Of a stretch of DNA of 20,885 nucleotides, positions 1 through 8,526 are shown piece by piece (position 1 is the first letter of the stretch; every line of letters starts with the position of its first letter). Where the stretch lies: positions 1 through 20,885 of IMG/VR virus record IMGVR_UViG_3300030328_001286; one strand, 5' to 3'. Source of the stretch: a virus. The position numbers and the translations under genes were made by a program. The notes under the pieces were generated by a model, which was given only the letters and a program-made list of their open reading frames with translations, had not been told where the DNA came from and searched no databases.

Positions 1-6
1 TGCCAT
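1..6 (-). CDS. probable start of the next gene (first two codons only)
   Basis: After the stop of the 289-aa gene the minus strand reads an A/T-rich leader (AATATAAATT) and then ATGGCA to the window edge. ATG followed by GCA after an A/T leader is the commonest start context in this window. Nothing can be said about the product. Confidence 0.4.
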
Positions 7-16
7 AATTTATATT

Positions 17-886
17 TTAAAGTCTATAAGGAATTCCTTGAAAAGATGAACTTTGGTATCCCGGCGCGTACGGAGATATACCATAACTTGGATTCGTACC
101 AAACGCACCGCCAGATATGTTAAACATGTCTGTCCCAAATTGACCTGATCTAGCGCCGCTTGGAGCGTACATTCCAGCAACACCACTTATAGCTTGACCT
201 AGGCCAGCAGTTAATTGCGCTCTAGCTTGTCTTCTAGCTGCGTCTGCAGCATTCATTCTATCTATACTTAATCCATATAACATCTCTGTTCTTTTATCTT
301 CCTTTGCTTTTTTCATCGCCTCACCCTGCATTTTAGCTATATCTACTTGTGATTGACCAGTTCTTTGTAGTTGATCTATTCTAGAAGATTCAGCCATAGC
401 TCTTTGTTTATTAACTTGTTCTTGTTGTGCTATTTGAGCAGAAGCTTGTCTAGCTTGTCCGGTAGATATATTAGCCATTTGTTGTGCTAATCCAGCAACT
501 CCAGCTCCACCTGCAACACCTTTTAAGTTAGCCATAACATTAGCTTGGGATTGTTGTTGTTGTTCTCTTAAATAATCTACGGCTTGTGTGTTTACAGTGG
601 CGTCTTCGTATACGTTTTCCATACCAGCGTACGGATTGGTTAATCCTAAGTATGGATTTACAAACTCTATATCTTCAAAAGCTTTTTTAGCTGCCTCTAA
701 TTCTTTTCTAGCAGCAGCTTGTTCTCTTCTTCTTTTCTTTCTACCAAATATACTTCCAAGAGCGCTTATAATCCCTGGGGCAGCAACCGCTATAGCTTGT
801 GCTGCAGCAGGATTTTTCAACGGCGAAGGTTTTATTGAAGAAATTTTATTAAAAGGGGATTTATATCCCACCGGTAATTTTGCCAT
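17..886 (-). CDS. ejection-type internal virion protein (candidate)
   Basis: A 289-aa protein. Residues about 28-48 form a hydrophobic Ala/Ile/Gly helix ending in IFG, followed at 49-54 by RKKRRR, a membrane-active-looking pair. Then 'NPYLGLTNPYAGMENVYEDA' (about 77-96) precedes a Q-rich helix with QQQQ near 109-112, and LKGVAGGAGVAGLAQQMAN (121-139), a Gly-rich segment. Residues 140-225 are A, Q, R and K-rich helix, and the last 60 are disordered G, S, Y, P. Helical, Ala/Gln-rich proteins with a Gly patch at the end of the structural cluster act as internal or ejection proteins (T7 gp14, P22 gp7 roles), forming a channel into the host envelope. The motif order is one I associate with marine phages; the role is inference. 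Leader is A/T-rich. Confidence 0.66.
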   Translation of the reverse strand: MAKLPVGYKSPFNKISSIKPSPLKNPAAAQAIAVAAPGIISALGSIFGRKKRRREQAAARKELEAAKKAFEDIEFVNPYLGLTNPYAGMENVYEDATVNTQAVDYLREQQQQSQANVMANLKGVAGGAGVAGLAQQMANISTGQARQASAQIAQQEQVNKQRAMAESSRIDQLQRTGQSQVDIAKMQGEAMKKAKEDKRTEMLYGLSIDRMNAADAARRQARAQLTAGLGQAISGVAGMYAPSGARSGQFGTDMFNISGGAFGTNPSYGISPYAPGYQSSSFQGIPYRL

Positions 887-927
887 ATTATTCTATTTTA
901 TCTATTTATAGTTACACTTTTTGTGTT

Positions 928-1332
928 TTATTTACTACTAACTGTTACTTCGGAGCCTACAGCGAATAATTCTTGTTTTGTAGAAGAGTTATTTGTAAAT
1001 TGTACTTCTGCGAAATATCCTTTTAAACTAGATACATTTGTATAGTTATTATGCTCAGGCTTTCTAAACATAAAGAAATCACCTGCTGTAGCACTACCAA
1101 CACTAGAAACTTCTACATATTTTTTACCAATAGCGGTGATATCTCCTATTTCAGTTCTAGTACCAACAACAGGAGGTGTCCAAGTTCCACCAGCGTCAAT
1201 ACAAAGAAGTTCTGTATTGTTATTTGATGGACGTATACTACAAGTACCAGGTGTTATCGTGCAGTAATATAACTTGTCTCCAACCTGTACTGATTCGTTT
1301 ATATTTTTATCAAAGGTTATTCTATCTGGCAT
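928..1332 (-). CDS. small virion protein of unknown function
   Basis: A 134-aa protein starting 4 nt after the 432-aa gene. It begins DRITFDKNINESVQVGDKLYY and has cysteines at 24, 31 and 44, which could form a small disulfide or metal site. A second part has 'GDFFMFRKPEHNNYTNVSSL' followed by KGYFAEVQFTNNSSTKQELFAVGSEV, a pattern of a loop plus two beta strands that I associate with small conserved proteins at this place in marine phages. It is beta-rich with no membrane segment. Position between the tail-hub group and the ejection-type protein suggests a minor tail component, with no stronger evidence. The stop is followed by a 41-nt gap. Confidence 0.66.
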   Translation of the reverse strand: MPDRITFDKNINESVQVGDKLYYCTITPGTCSIRPSNNNTELLCIDAGGTWTPPVVGTRTEIGDITAIGKKYVEVSSVGSATAGDFFMFRKPEHNNYTNVSSLKGYFAEVQFTNNSSTKQELFAVGSEVTVSSK

Positions 1333-1336
1333 AATT

Positions 1337-2635
1337 TTAAGAATTAGTTGCTAATATAAAAGCTCTATCAATATCGTAAAATACATCTACACTATCTGTT
1401 GGGAAGGTAGATACAGTCATAGTTCCCTCTATCAAAGCGTAAGCTGATGATCCATAAACACGTAAAACTGTATTATCTTTAATTGTTTGCGCTCCAGTGA
1501 CAGTTATAGGTGTTCCAGAAGCGTGAACAGCTGTTATTAAATTTGCGTTACTAGAAGTTGTTACGTTACTTCCAATTATTTTACTTCCAACAGAAACACC
1601 ACTAATACCATCTATTTCTATTTCCGTGTCAGCACTAACATTACCGTTGACTGTAACTGTTCCAAAGTTGTTTGTTTTGCTATTATCAGATGTTACAGGG
1701 GTAACGGTTAAATCAAAACTAAATGATCCTCCAGTAGACTGAGATATTAAATCAGGTCCATAAGCTCTAAATACAACAGCTTTGTCATCTCCCCAACTAG
1801 GTGTTGTAGAAAGTGTAACTGTTTTTGCGTCTACATCTATAGCTGTAATAGTAGGATACGTCAAAACTCCTAACGTGCCACTTTGTTCTTCATCCGAGCT
1901 ATCTGCTATATCTACTAGACTCATACCAACAACTAAACCGTCTATACTGTCTAAAATCATACTATTAGAGTTTGTTCCAGTACCATTTGTTTGTCCTGTC
2001 ACTTTAGTGAAAAAATCTCTATCTTTAGGTTGTAGTGAATCTGCCAAACTATTTCTGTTGTTAGTACTAGAAGGTAATGTATATTTATATCCAAGAAAAG
2101 GAGCATCACTACTATCTGATATTGTTTTACTTATGGACATAACTCTTTTTGATGTAGATCCAGCGGAATCATCTACTTTCATTGCTACACTATCGTTGTC
2201 AGAAAAACTACCTATTCCTACGAACTGAGCATCAGCTTGATCTGAAGAAGTAGAGAATCTAACTCCCACTTGTTTACCCTGTGTTACTTCTGTTGCAATA
2301 AAATTACTATCAGAACTAGCAGAATTAGATATTTCAGTTTCAAATTCAGGATATGCAAATAACAAAAACCTGTAGGTGTCACCACTTGAATTGGCCGGTA
2401 AAATAACCGATATACTAAAAGTACCAGTAATAGTTGCTTTGCTTAACGTGTTTTCAGATGAAAAAGTATTAGTAAACGTATTTGTTATAAAGTTATAAAA
2501 TTTATTTGGAGATGAATTATCTTTTATTTGTAAGTTAAACATAGCTCCATTATCACCCAAAACATTTACTGTTACCGCAGTGGCTTTAGAAGATATTTCT
2601 ACTGGGCTTGTGTTAAATCCTGTTATTTTTTTCAT
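1337..2635 (-). CDS. beta-rich virion protein of unknown function
   Basis: A 432-aa protein translated from a TAATG overlap with the large hub gene. It is almost wholly beta-type: alternating hydrophobic strands rich in S, T, V, N and D, no predicted transmembrane segment, no signal peptide. Residues about 1-110 (VTVNVLGDNGAMFNLQIKD, then SISVILPANSSGDTYRFLLF) resemble an Ig-like sandwich. Residues about 225-300 and 325-400 each contain a 'DSIDGLVVGMSLVD' or 'DGISGVSVGSKIIG' element followed by TITAIDVDAKTVTLS or NLITAVHASGTPITV, so the protein seems to hold two copies of a small beta module. A tail appendage or fibre-base protein fits position and composition. I cannot name the family. Confidence 0.68.
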   Translation of the reverse strand: MKKITGFNTSPVEISSKATAVTVNVLGDNGAMFNLQIKDNSSPNKFYNFITNTFTNTFSSENTLSKATITGTFSISVILPANSSGDTYRFLLFAYPEFETEISNSASSDSNFIATEVTQGKQVGVRFSTSSDQADAQFVGIGSFSDNDSVAMKVDDSAGSTSKRVMSISKTISDSSDAPFLGYKYTLPSSTNNRNSLADSLQPKDRDFFTKVTGQTNGTGTNSNSMILDSIDGLVVGMSLVDIADSSDEEQSGTLGVLTYPTITAIDVDAKTVTLSTTPSWGDDKAVVFRAYGPDLISQSTGGSFSFDLTVTPVTSDNSKTNNFGTVTVNGNVSADTEIEIDGISGVSVGSKIIGSNVTTSSNANLITAVHASGTPITVTGAQTIKDNTVLRVYGSSAYALIEGTMTVSTFPTDSVDVFYDIDRAFILATNS

Positions 2636-5600
2636 TATATAGATGTTATATCGTTAGCAATTCCTATCCCCTGAAAATTAAAAGCCTGCGTATCTACCAC
2701 GCTATCGTCACCACTAATGTAATTAAACCATTTTCCTTCTTTTTCAATAAAACTTGAAACAGTTCCACCTTGTTGATCTGTTTCAATACTATTACAAATC
2801 CAACTTTCGTCTCCATCGTAATTTAAAGTATTGTAGTTTTTAATAATAAGAGGAGATTCATTTAATAAAAACGTTATATTAGAACTAGTAGAAGCGCCAT
2901 AAAAACTATTTCTCGTTGAATTATCATGGTGTTTATAACATTTTCCCGCATTAAAAGTATAATAATCTCCAGACATACTAACACCTGACTCTTGTATAAA
3001 CGACTTGAAACTAGTCCAACCTTTCACGTCTTCACTATAAGTAACCGTTTGACTATGACCACTTGTATTTCCTTGTATACCGTAAGTAGTGTTGTCTCCT
3101 CTATCGAACGTTAAATTATAATCGTTTTTATAATTATCATAACTACCAATAATATTTATATGTGTGTCGTCTTTAAATTCATCTTTAAACCAATCGCTCA
3201 TACCAGCATCTGATATCGGTGTTAATCCATCCATTGACAATCTTAAAACAGCCCCACGTTGTCTATCTGTAAAATAAGCTCTGTATGATTCTTTCGCGAA
3301 TGATTCTGGATTTTTAGATATACCGTAATCTCCAACAAAAGGGTTCGCGTCACCTAACACGGCGTTAGTAGCGACTAATTGTGGGTTTCCGTCAGCGTTA
3401 TATAAAGCGTTTTTATTAGCGGTTATACCAACTACTCTATCTTCACAAAAGGCAATTAAACTTATTCTTCTAGAAAATAATTTCTGTATACTACCGTACG
3501 TAGGATTTAAATCTTTTGTAATGTTTTCAGCCATTATAAATTGATTTAGATTGTTTATCCCACCAGTGTCATTATATATACCAGAGTATATCAATCCACT
3601 TTTTCTGTTTTCTTCCTTGTACTGTTCTTGTAGAGTAGATGAAGCTTTAGCACCATTGCTTATAAATGGTTGGTTAAAGTCATCTCTAATTCTATTAGAT
3701 TCAACTCCGTTGCCAAAAGCAAAACAATTAAAATATGGTAACCCTATGTTTTTATTTAACGTTCTATCTAACGCTAATTTTGTTATGTAACTGCCGTTTA
3801 TTTGAAGTACCTGATAAATACCAACTGAAATATAGCTTAAATCTTTTTTATAAAACTGTAGCACAGCCGGTTGGTATACTTGTGTTTGCTCAGTAGCAGG
3901 AGATACTGCTCCAACTCCACTTCCAGCGTAAGTTGTTGTGTACCCACTGTCCCCAGGGTTATTCGGAGGAGTTGCATTATCTGGTATTTCAAAATCAGTA
4001 ATAACATCTAAACCTGGATCAAGTTCTACTATATTACCATCCCAACTTTTAACAACACAATCACCAAAATTAGGGGTTGAACTATGAGAATTGCTTCTAT
4101 TACATTTAACAGCTGTACCTATAGGTGCTATCATGTGTCCTTTTCTATTGTCCGGTGGACGAGCTGTTCCTTGCGAGGTGGTAGAGTTCATATCCAATTT
4201 TAACGGTATTGCATCTGATGCTTCGTAATAAATGTCTAAATCTGTGTTTTCTTTAGGTTCTGTTTCCCAAACAGCAGGATCGTCACTTAAAACGGTAGAG
4301 TTTTCAGAAATATAATTTTTTACAAACTTTAAAAAACCTGGAGTTTGCGGTAGATTACTAGCAGCACTCGCGCCTAAATCATTATTGTTAGTTAATGCTT
4401 TAAGAACACTTTGTATTCCAGTGTTAGTTCCATCGTAAACTTCAGTACTAGGATTTTTATCTAACTCTATTATAAAACAAACTCTTCTATTGTGAGGCGC
4501 CGCAAAATTTTTAACTTTCTGTTTGTAATTATTCCAAGCTGTTATATTTCCATTATTAGTACCAGTTAAACTTCCATCTTGCCACCATGTATGCCATTTT
4601 GCCCAAACAGAAGTTCCCCTAGGAGTATTAATATCGTCAAGTTCATTAGATTGGGTAGTAGGGTCCCAAACGTAAGTTCTGTTCCACGCGGTGTGATTAT
4701 ACAGGTGTTTTTTAGTAACCTTTAATATCGTAAATATTGTTTCATTCACATCGTTTTCAAACTGAAACTTACTACCTACCACTAAGTTTTGAAGAATCGC
4801 TTCGTTTTCAGGGTGATTATGTGTTATATCCCATTGTTTTTCGTAGATATTTGGATCTGGAGTATAAGAAGAATCTTGTGTTTTATCGCTATGGTTATAT
4901 GGATTAGTGGTAGTGCTGTTTTGTTGGTTGTAATTGTGTATGTGATGTAAATTAAATTTAGAGAAATTGGTTCTACCATTTTTGTAACTACCTTGAGTGA
5001 TAGTTGGACCGTCTGGAGCTAAATGCTCTCCAACCCCAGAAAAAGATAAATGCATGTAATATTTACCGTTTTCGTTACCGTAGACGTTTGTATCTTTATA
5101 ATTTGAAAAACTGCTTCCCGCCCCACTTCTTACTTGTCCATTGCCAAACTGTTTAATCCACATGAAAGCCCCATATGATTCGTCAGTATAATATTTGTCA
5201 GTTACGACAACACCGGTCATACCGTTTACTTTTTGAGACAAAGATTTACGTAAATTACCAGAAACAGACGCGTCATAAATATTAGCTCCTGAATCATGGT
5301 TTGACCAACCACTAGTATCGGACAATATAGTTGGTTGTTGCGCTGCTGAAAAAGCGTGGTCTATAAACCATCCTTCGCTTGTTTGTCCGTTATCAAACTC
5401 TAAATTTTCATCAGCCCACTCGCTTTTAGTATCAGATAAAGATTGATTTTTTACGTTTGGAGTATTAGATTGCATTGATCCAAACCCGTACAATCCCTGA
5501 AACAATCCAGATCCATTAATACCTATGCCTGCTGCAGACCCATCATTAGTTGCAGTTTGGTCACTAATATAAAATAATTTAGTTCTAGCTTCTAAAGTAG

Positions 5601-8523
5601 TTGATATTATTGTTCCAATTTGAGATTCTAAATATTCATCTGTAACTATATCAGACAGTATTTTCACGAAAAATCTTCCTTGAAACTCCTCCCATTCTTG
5701 TTGTTCTTCTATCCAAATAGTTGTTTTTAAACTCGTATCTAAAACACCAATGCTAGTTTCTACCCAACCATCTGCTTGTACAATAGCTTTATGTAAAATT
5801 ATAGTATAAAAATCTGGAGATGAATCTGTAGTAGTTAGCGATATTATTTTATATCTTTGAGAAATTATTTCATCACCATTAGCGTTAGTTACTTTAAACG
5901 TAAGAGATTGTTTAGTGCCCTTATCGTATTCGTGTTGTATATCCGCAAGGCCCTCGTCTAAAAAAGAATCTTTATTTATTATAAGATTATTTGTTCCTAC
6001 GAAAGGCTGTGCTCCATTAAGATATAAAGTACTAAGATCTCCATCTCCATCTAGTTGTCCTACTTCTTGATATTTTCTCTTTATAAATTCAGGTGCTTCG
6101 TTCTTTATATCAATTACCTTGTATTTATTTTCAATCGGAACTTGGGTAGCAGGATTACCTAAAGTTCCTAATCCTTTTTTAAGGATTATATAATCATCTT
6201 CTTGTATTTTGTTTCTATCACTCGAAGGAAAAGATATCCATAAATTACCATCTTCTTCTGCTCTATACACTCTATCCATCACTAAGTTATAGTATTCTGA
6301 AGCAGTTTCTTTTATAAACACTTTAAAATAATACGGTTCGTAATTAAGAGCAGAACTACTGCTATTATCCATTGCTCGTATATCTACAAAATCACCCCTA
6401 ACGTATAACCTATTAGATCTACTAGCCATTCCATTAAAAACCGCAGTCGCATCATTGTCGTAAGGAATTTTTATAACATTATTGCTTCCACCGGAAAAAA
6501 CTGGTGTTTCTCTACCGTATTTATCTCCAAAAACTATACCTCCTTGGTATGTTCTTTGAGATTTTACTGATTGCCTTCCATCACTGTAATCTATATCAGT
6601 TCCAGGAAAATTTCTTTTCTGATATCTAGTAACGATATATGGAGTGTAATCTTCTAATTTTAAATTTTGAACATAATTACCATAGACAAGTCTGTTACCT
6701 GTAACCTCTTGTGCTTTGGCTGTTTTTGGAACGTTATCCCAAGGTCTTAATAATTGATTTGAAGGTAGGGCAGCGTGGATATTATCAGCAGTTATTCTAT
6801 AGTAGCCGGTATTAGAAGCTACTAATTCATCACCAGAAGGAAGTGTTATAGTATCTATTTTTCCTGGTGGAGACGAGCTGTAATCTAGATCTACTAATTC
6901 CCAAGGTCCAATACTACCTAGATTACTTGGTTTAATAGTTTCTATAGAGTATACAGTAGTTGAATTATCAGGTTTATAAAGTAAATTAACTTCTACTACG
7001 TCTAAGGGTATATCATGTGTTATAAATTCTTTCAACGCAATGCTTTTAACTCTAGTTTCCATCGCTGAATTATAAGGTTCTTTAGTAGGATGTATACTAA
7101 ATTCTCCTGCAGTAAATCCTACTTGTGTAAATGGACTAAAAGCAGAGTATTCTCCATCTTCATATTTGTATCTATAAGCAAACCTTGGGAAGGATTTAGT
7201 GAATAATAAATCATTTAAATCTTCTATAACAAAATCATATTGTATAGAGTCTAAAGAAGTTCCAGAATCTATAGATAATACAGTACCTATAAATGTCTGT
7301 ACAAACACATCTGGAGAACCAGCGGTTATTGTTCTTGATATAGTTGTAGAAGCGTCTGTTACTAAAAATCTTATTTGTGCGTTATTTGGTAAAACTCCCT
7401 GCGCGCTAGGATCGCTTAATAATAAAATGTCATTATTTTCTACATTGTATACGTTAGCATTGTATATAGGACCAGCAGTTCCCGATGAAATTACAGTGCC
7501 GTCTGCTAGTGTTATGGCTTGATTTGAATTTACTCCAGAATCAACAGCGGTATATGTTTCTAAAGTTGAAGTGAGTGTTACACTTGTATCTCCAACTGCA
7601 ACACCGTCTATTGAAAAAGAATCTAAAGAACCTGAATTTAAACTTACATCGTCTATTATGTTAAAACCTATTCTTGGAGCTTGTGTAGGTTTTTTCTTTA
7701 TAACAGTAATATGCTCTTCTTTTAAAGGCTGAGCTGTAGCGAACCTTACATATTGACCAATTGCAGCAGTTGCAGATCCACGATATACCGTACGGTTTAA
7801 AGTTACTGTTCCAGCCGCGTAATCAATACTATCAACAGTCACGGTAGTACTTGGAGAGGAGATAGTGCTACTACCGTGTTCAAACTCTATTAATTCGTCA
7901 CCTTCTTTAATATTTGGGGTTGATGCGGTTCCAAGATTACTTAAATACAATACATTTGTACCACTACTAGCGCCGGAACTAGTGTCTGTATAAGCTTGTG
8001 TCCAAAGAGTGTTTACTATTTTAGAAAAATCATTGTTGTTAACAACTAATTTAGTGTGTGTACTAAAATCACTTGTACCAGCTTTACATCTTTCTATATT
8101 TATTTTTTTAGGTTCATTAACTCCATCTGTCCAAAATAATAATCCATCTATTATATTAATCCCAGTTATTATATCACCTGTAAAATTTAAAACATCACCA
8201 TTAACATCAGCTAAAACTACAGTTTCAGTCCCATCTTTTGCGTATTCCATAATAGCATCTCTACCAGTGCCATCATGATGAATAAAAGAATATAAAACAT
8301 CATTTTTTTCATCAGCTATAGAACCAACGCACTCCCAACCACCACCAACAACACTACCAATTCTTGTGTTACCTAATATATTTTGCACAGTTCCAACTCC
8401 TGCTTCGTCAGAAGTTGAAACCTGTATATTTACCGCGTCTCTATATTGTCCATTTGGAACTATTCTTTCATCAAGGTCTTTATTCATTTTACCTTGAACA
8501 AAAGTGTTTTTAATCTCTGGCAT
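2635..8523 (-). CDS. very large tail-hub / 'stabilization' (muzzle-type) structural protein
   Basis: A 1962-aa protein, the largest in the window. The N-terminus (about 5-36) carries 'FVQGKMNKDLDERIVPNGQY' followed by RDAVNIQVS, a signature I recognise from proteins labelled 'stabilization protein' in crAss-like and marine phages, likened to the P22 gp10 tail hub. Further family-like segments are 'ALPSNQLLRPWDNVPK' with VTGNRLVYGNY (about 585-620) and, near the end, FCEDRVVGITANKNALY, then 'YFTDRQRGAVLRLSMDGLTP' (about 1735-1755). Repeated beta blades suggest a propeller. Residues about 1000-1400 look like an insertion rich in W, H, N and Y, including HHIHNYN near 1194 and THNHPENEA. The protein would seal the connector and shape the short tail; the insertion may form an external domain. 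It ends in TAATG with the next gene. Confidence 0.8.
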   Translation of the reverse strand: MPEIKNTFVQGKMNKDLDERIVPNGQYRDAVNIQVSTSDEAGVGTVQNILGNTRIGSVVGGGWECVGSIADEKNDVLYSFIHHDGTGRDAIMEYAKDGTETVVLADVNGDVLNFTGDIITGINIIDGLLFWTDGVNEPKKINIERCKAGTSDFSTHTKLVVNNNDFSKIVNTLWTQAYTDTSSGASSGTNVLYLSNLGTASTPNIKEGDELIEFEHGSSTISSPSTTVTVDSIDYAAGTVTLNRTVYRGSATAAIGQYVRFATAQPLKEEHITVIKKKPTQAPRIGFNIIDDVSLNSGSLDSFSIDGVAVGDTSVTLTSTLETYTAVDSGVNSNQAITLADGTVISSGTAGPIYNANVYNVENNDILLLSDPSAQGVLPNNAQIRFLVTDASTTISRTITAGSPDVFVQTFIGTVLSIDSGTSLDSIQYDFVIEDLNDLLFTKSFPRFAYRYKYEDGEYSAFSPFTQVGFTAGEFSIHPTKEPYNSAMETRVKSIALKEFITHDIPLDVVEVNLLYKPDNSTTVYSIETIKPSNLGSIGPWELVDLDYSSSPPGKIDTITLPSGDELVASNTGYYRITADNIHAALPSNQLLRPWDNVPKTAKAQEVTGNRLVYGNYVQNLKLEDYTPYIVTRYQKRNFPGTDIDYSDGRQSVKSQRTYQGGIVFGDKYGRETPVFSGGSNNVIKIPYDNDATAVFNGMASRSNRLYVRGDFVDIRAMDNSSSSALNYEPYYFKVFIKETASEYYNLVMDRVYRAEEDGNLWISFPSSDRNKIQEDDYIILKKGLGTLGNPATQVPIENKYKVIDIKNEAPEFIKRKYQEVGQLDGDGDLSTLYLNGAQPFVGTNNLIINKDSFLDEGLADIQHEYDKGTKQSLTFKVTNANGDEIISQRYKIISLTTTDSSPDFYTIILHKAIVQADGWVETSIGVLDTSLKTTIWIEEQQEWEEFQGRFFVKILSDIVTDEYLESQIGTIISTTLEARTKLFYISDQTATNDGSAAGIGINGSGLFQGLYGFGSMQSNTPNVKNQSLSDTKSEWADENLEFDNGQTSEGWFIDHAFSAAQQPTILSDTSGWSNHDSGANIYDASVSGNLRKSLSQKVNGMTGVVVTDKYYTDESYGAFMWIKQFGNGQVRSGAGSSFSNYKDTNVYGNENGKYYMHLSFSGVGEHLAPDGPTITQGSYKNGRTNFSKFNLHHIHNYNQQNSTTTNPYNHSDKTQDSSYTPDPNIYEKQWDITHNHPENEAILQNLVVGSKFQFENDVNETIFTILKVTKKHLYNHTAWNRTYVWDPTTQSNELDDINTPRGTSVWAKWHTWWQDGSLTGTNNGNITAWNNYKQKVKNFAAPHNRRVCFIIELDKNPSTEVYDGTNTGIQSVLKALTNNNDLGASAASNLPQTPGFLKFVKNYISENSTVLSDDPAVWETEPKENTDLDIYYEASDAIPLKLDMNSTTSQGTARPPDNRKGHMIAPIGTAVKCNRSNSHSSTPNFGDCVVKSWDGNIVELDPGLDVITDFEIPDNATPPNNPGDSGYTTTYAGSGVGAVSPATEQTQVYQPAVLQFYKKDLSYISVGIYQVLQINGSYITKLALDRTLNKNIGLPYFNCFAFGNGVESNRIRDDFNQPFISNGAKASSTLQEQYKEENRKSGLIYSGIYNDTGGINNLNQFIMAENITKDLNPTYGSIQKLFSRRISLIAFCEDRVVGITANKNALYNADGNPQLVATNAVLGDANPFVGDYGISKNPESFAKESYRAYFTDRQRGAVLRLSMDGLTPISDAGMSDWFKDEFKDDTHINIIGSYDNYKNDYNLTFDRGDNTTYGIQGNTSGHSQTVTYSEDVKGWTSFKSFIQESGVSMSGDYYTFNAGKCYKHHDNSTRNSFYGASTSSNITFLLNESPLIIKNYNTLNYDGDESWICNSIETDQQGGTVSSFIEKEGKWFNYISGDDSVVDTQAFNFQGIGIANDITSI

Positions 8524-8526
8524 ATA

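Noticed and set aside
588-911. Plus-strand open frame of 107 codons across the 289-aa gene
   Set aside because: It is the complement of a well-supported minus-strand gene, has a low-complexity translation and no leader of its own. The same applies to the other plus-strand frames, for example 1782-2228, 7199-7522, 13297-13554, 14365-14610 and 19268-19591.
905-930. Hairpin ACAC-loop-GTGT in the 41-nt gap after the 134-aa gene
   Set aside because: Only a 4-bp A/T-rich-flanked stem and no U-tract on the minus strand, so too weak to call a terminator.
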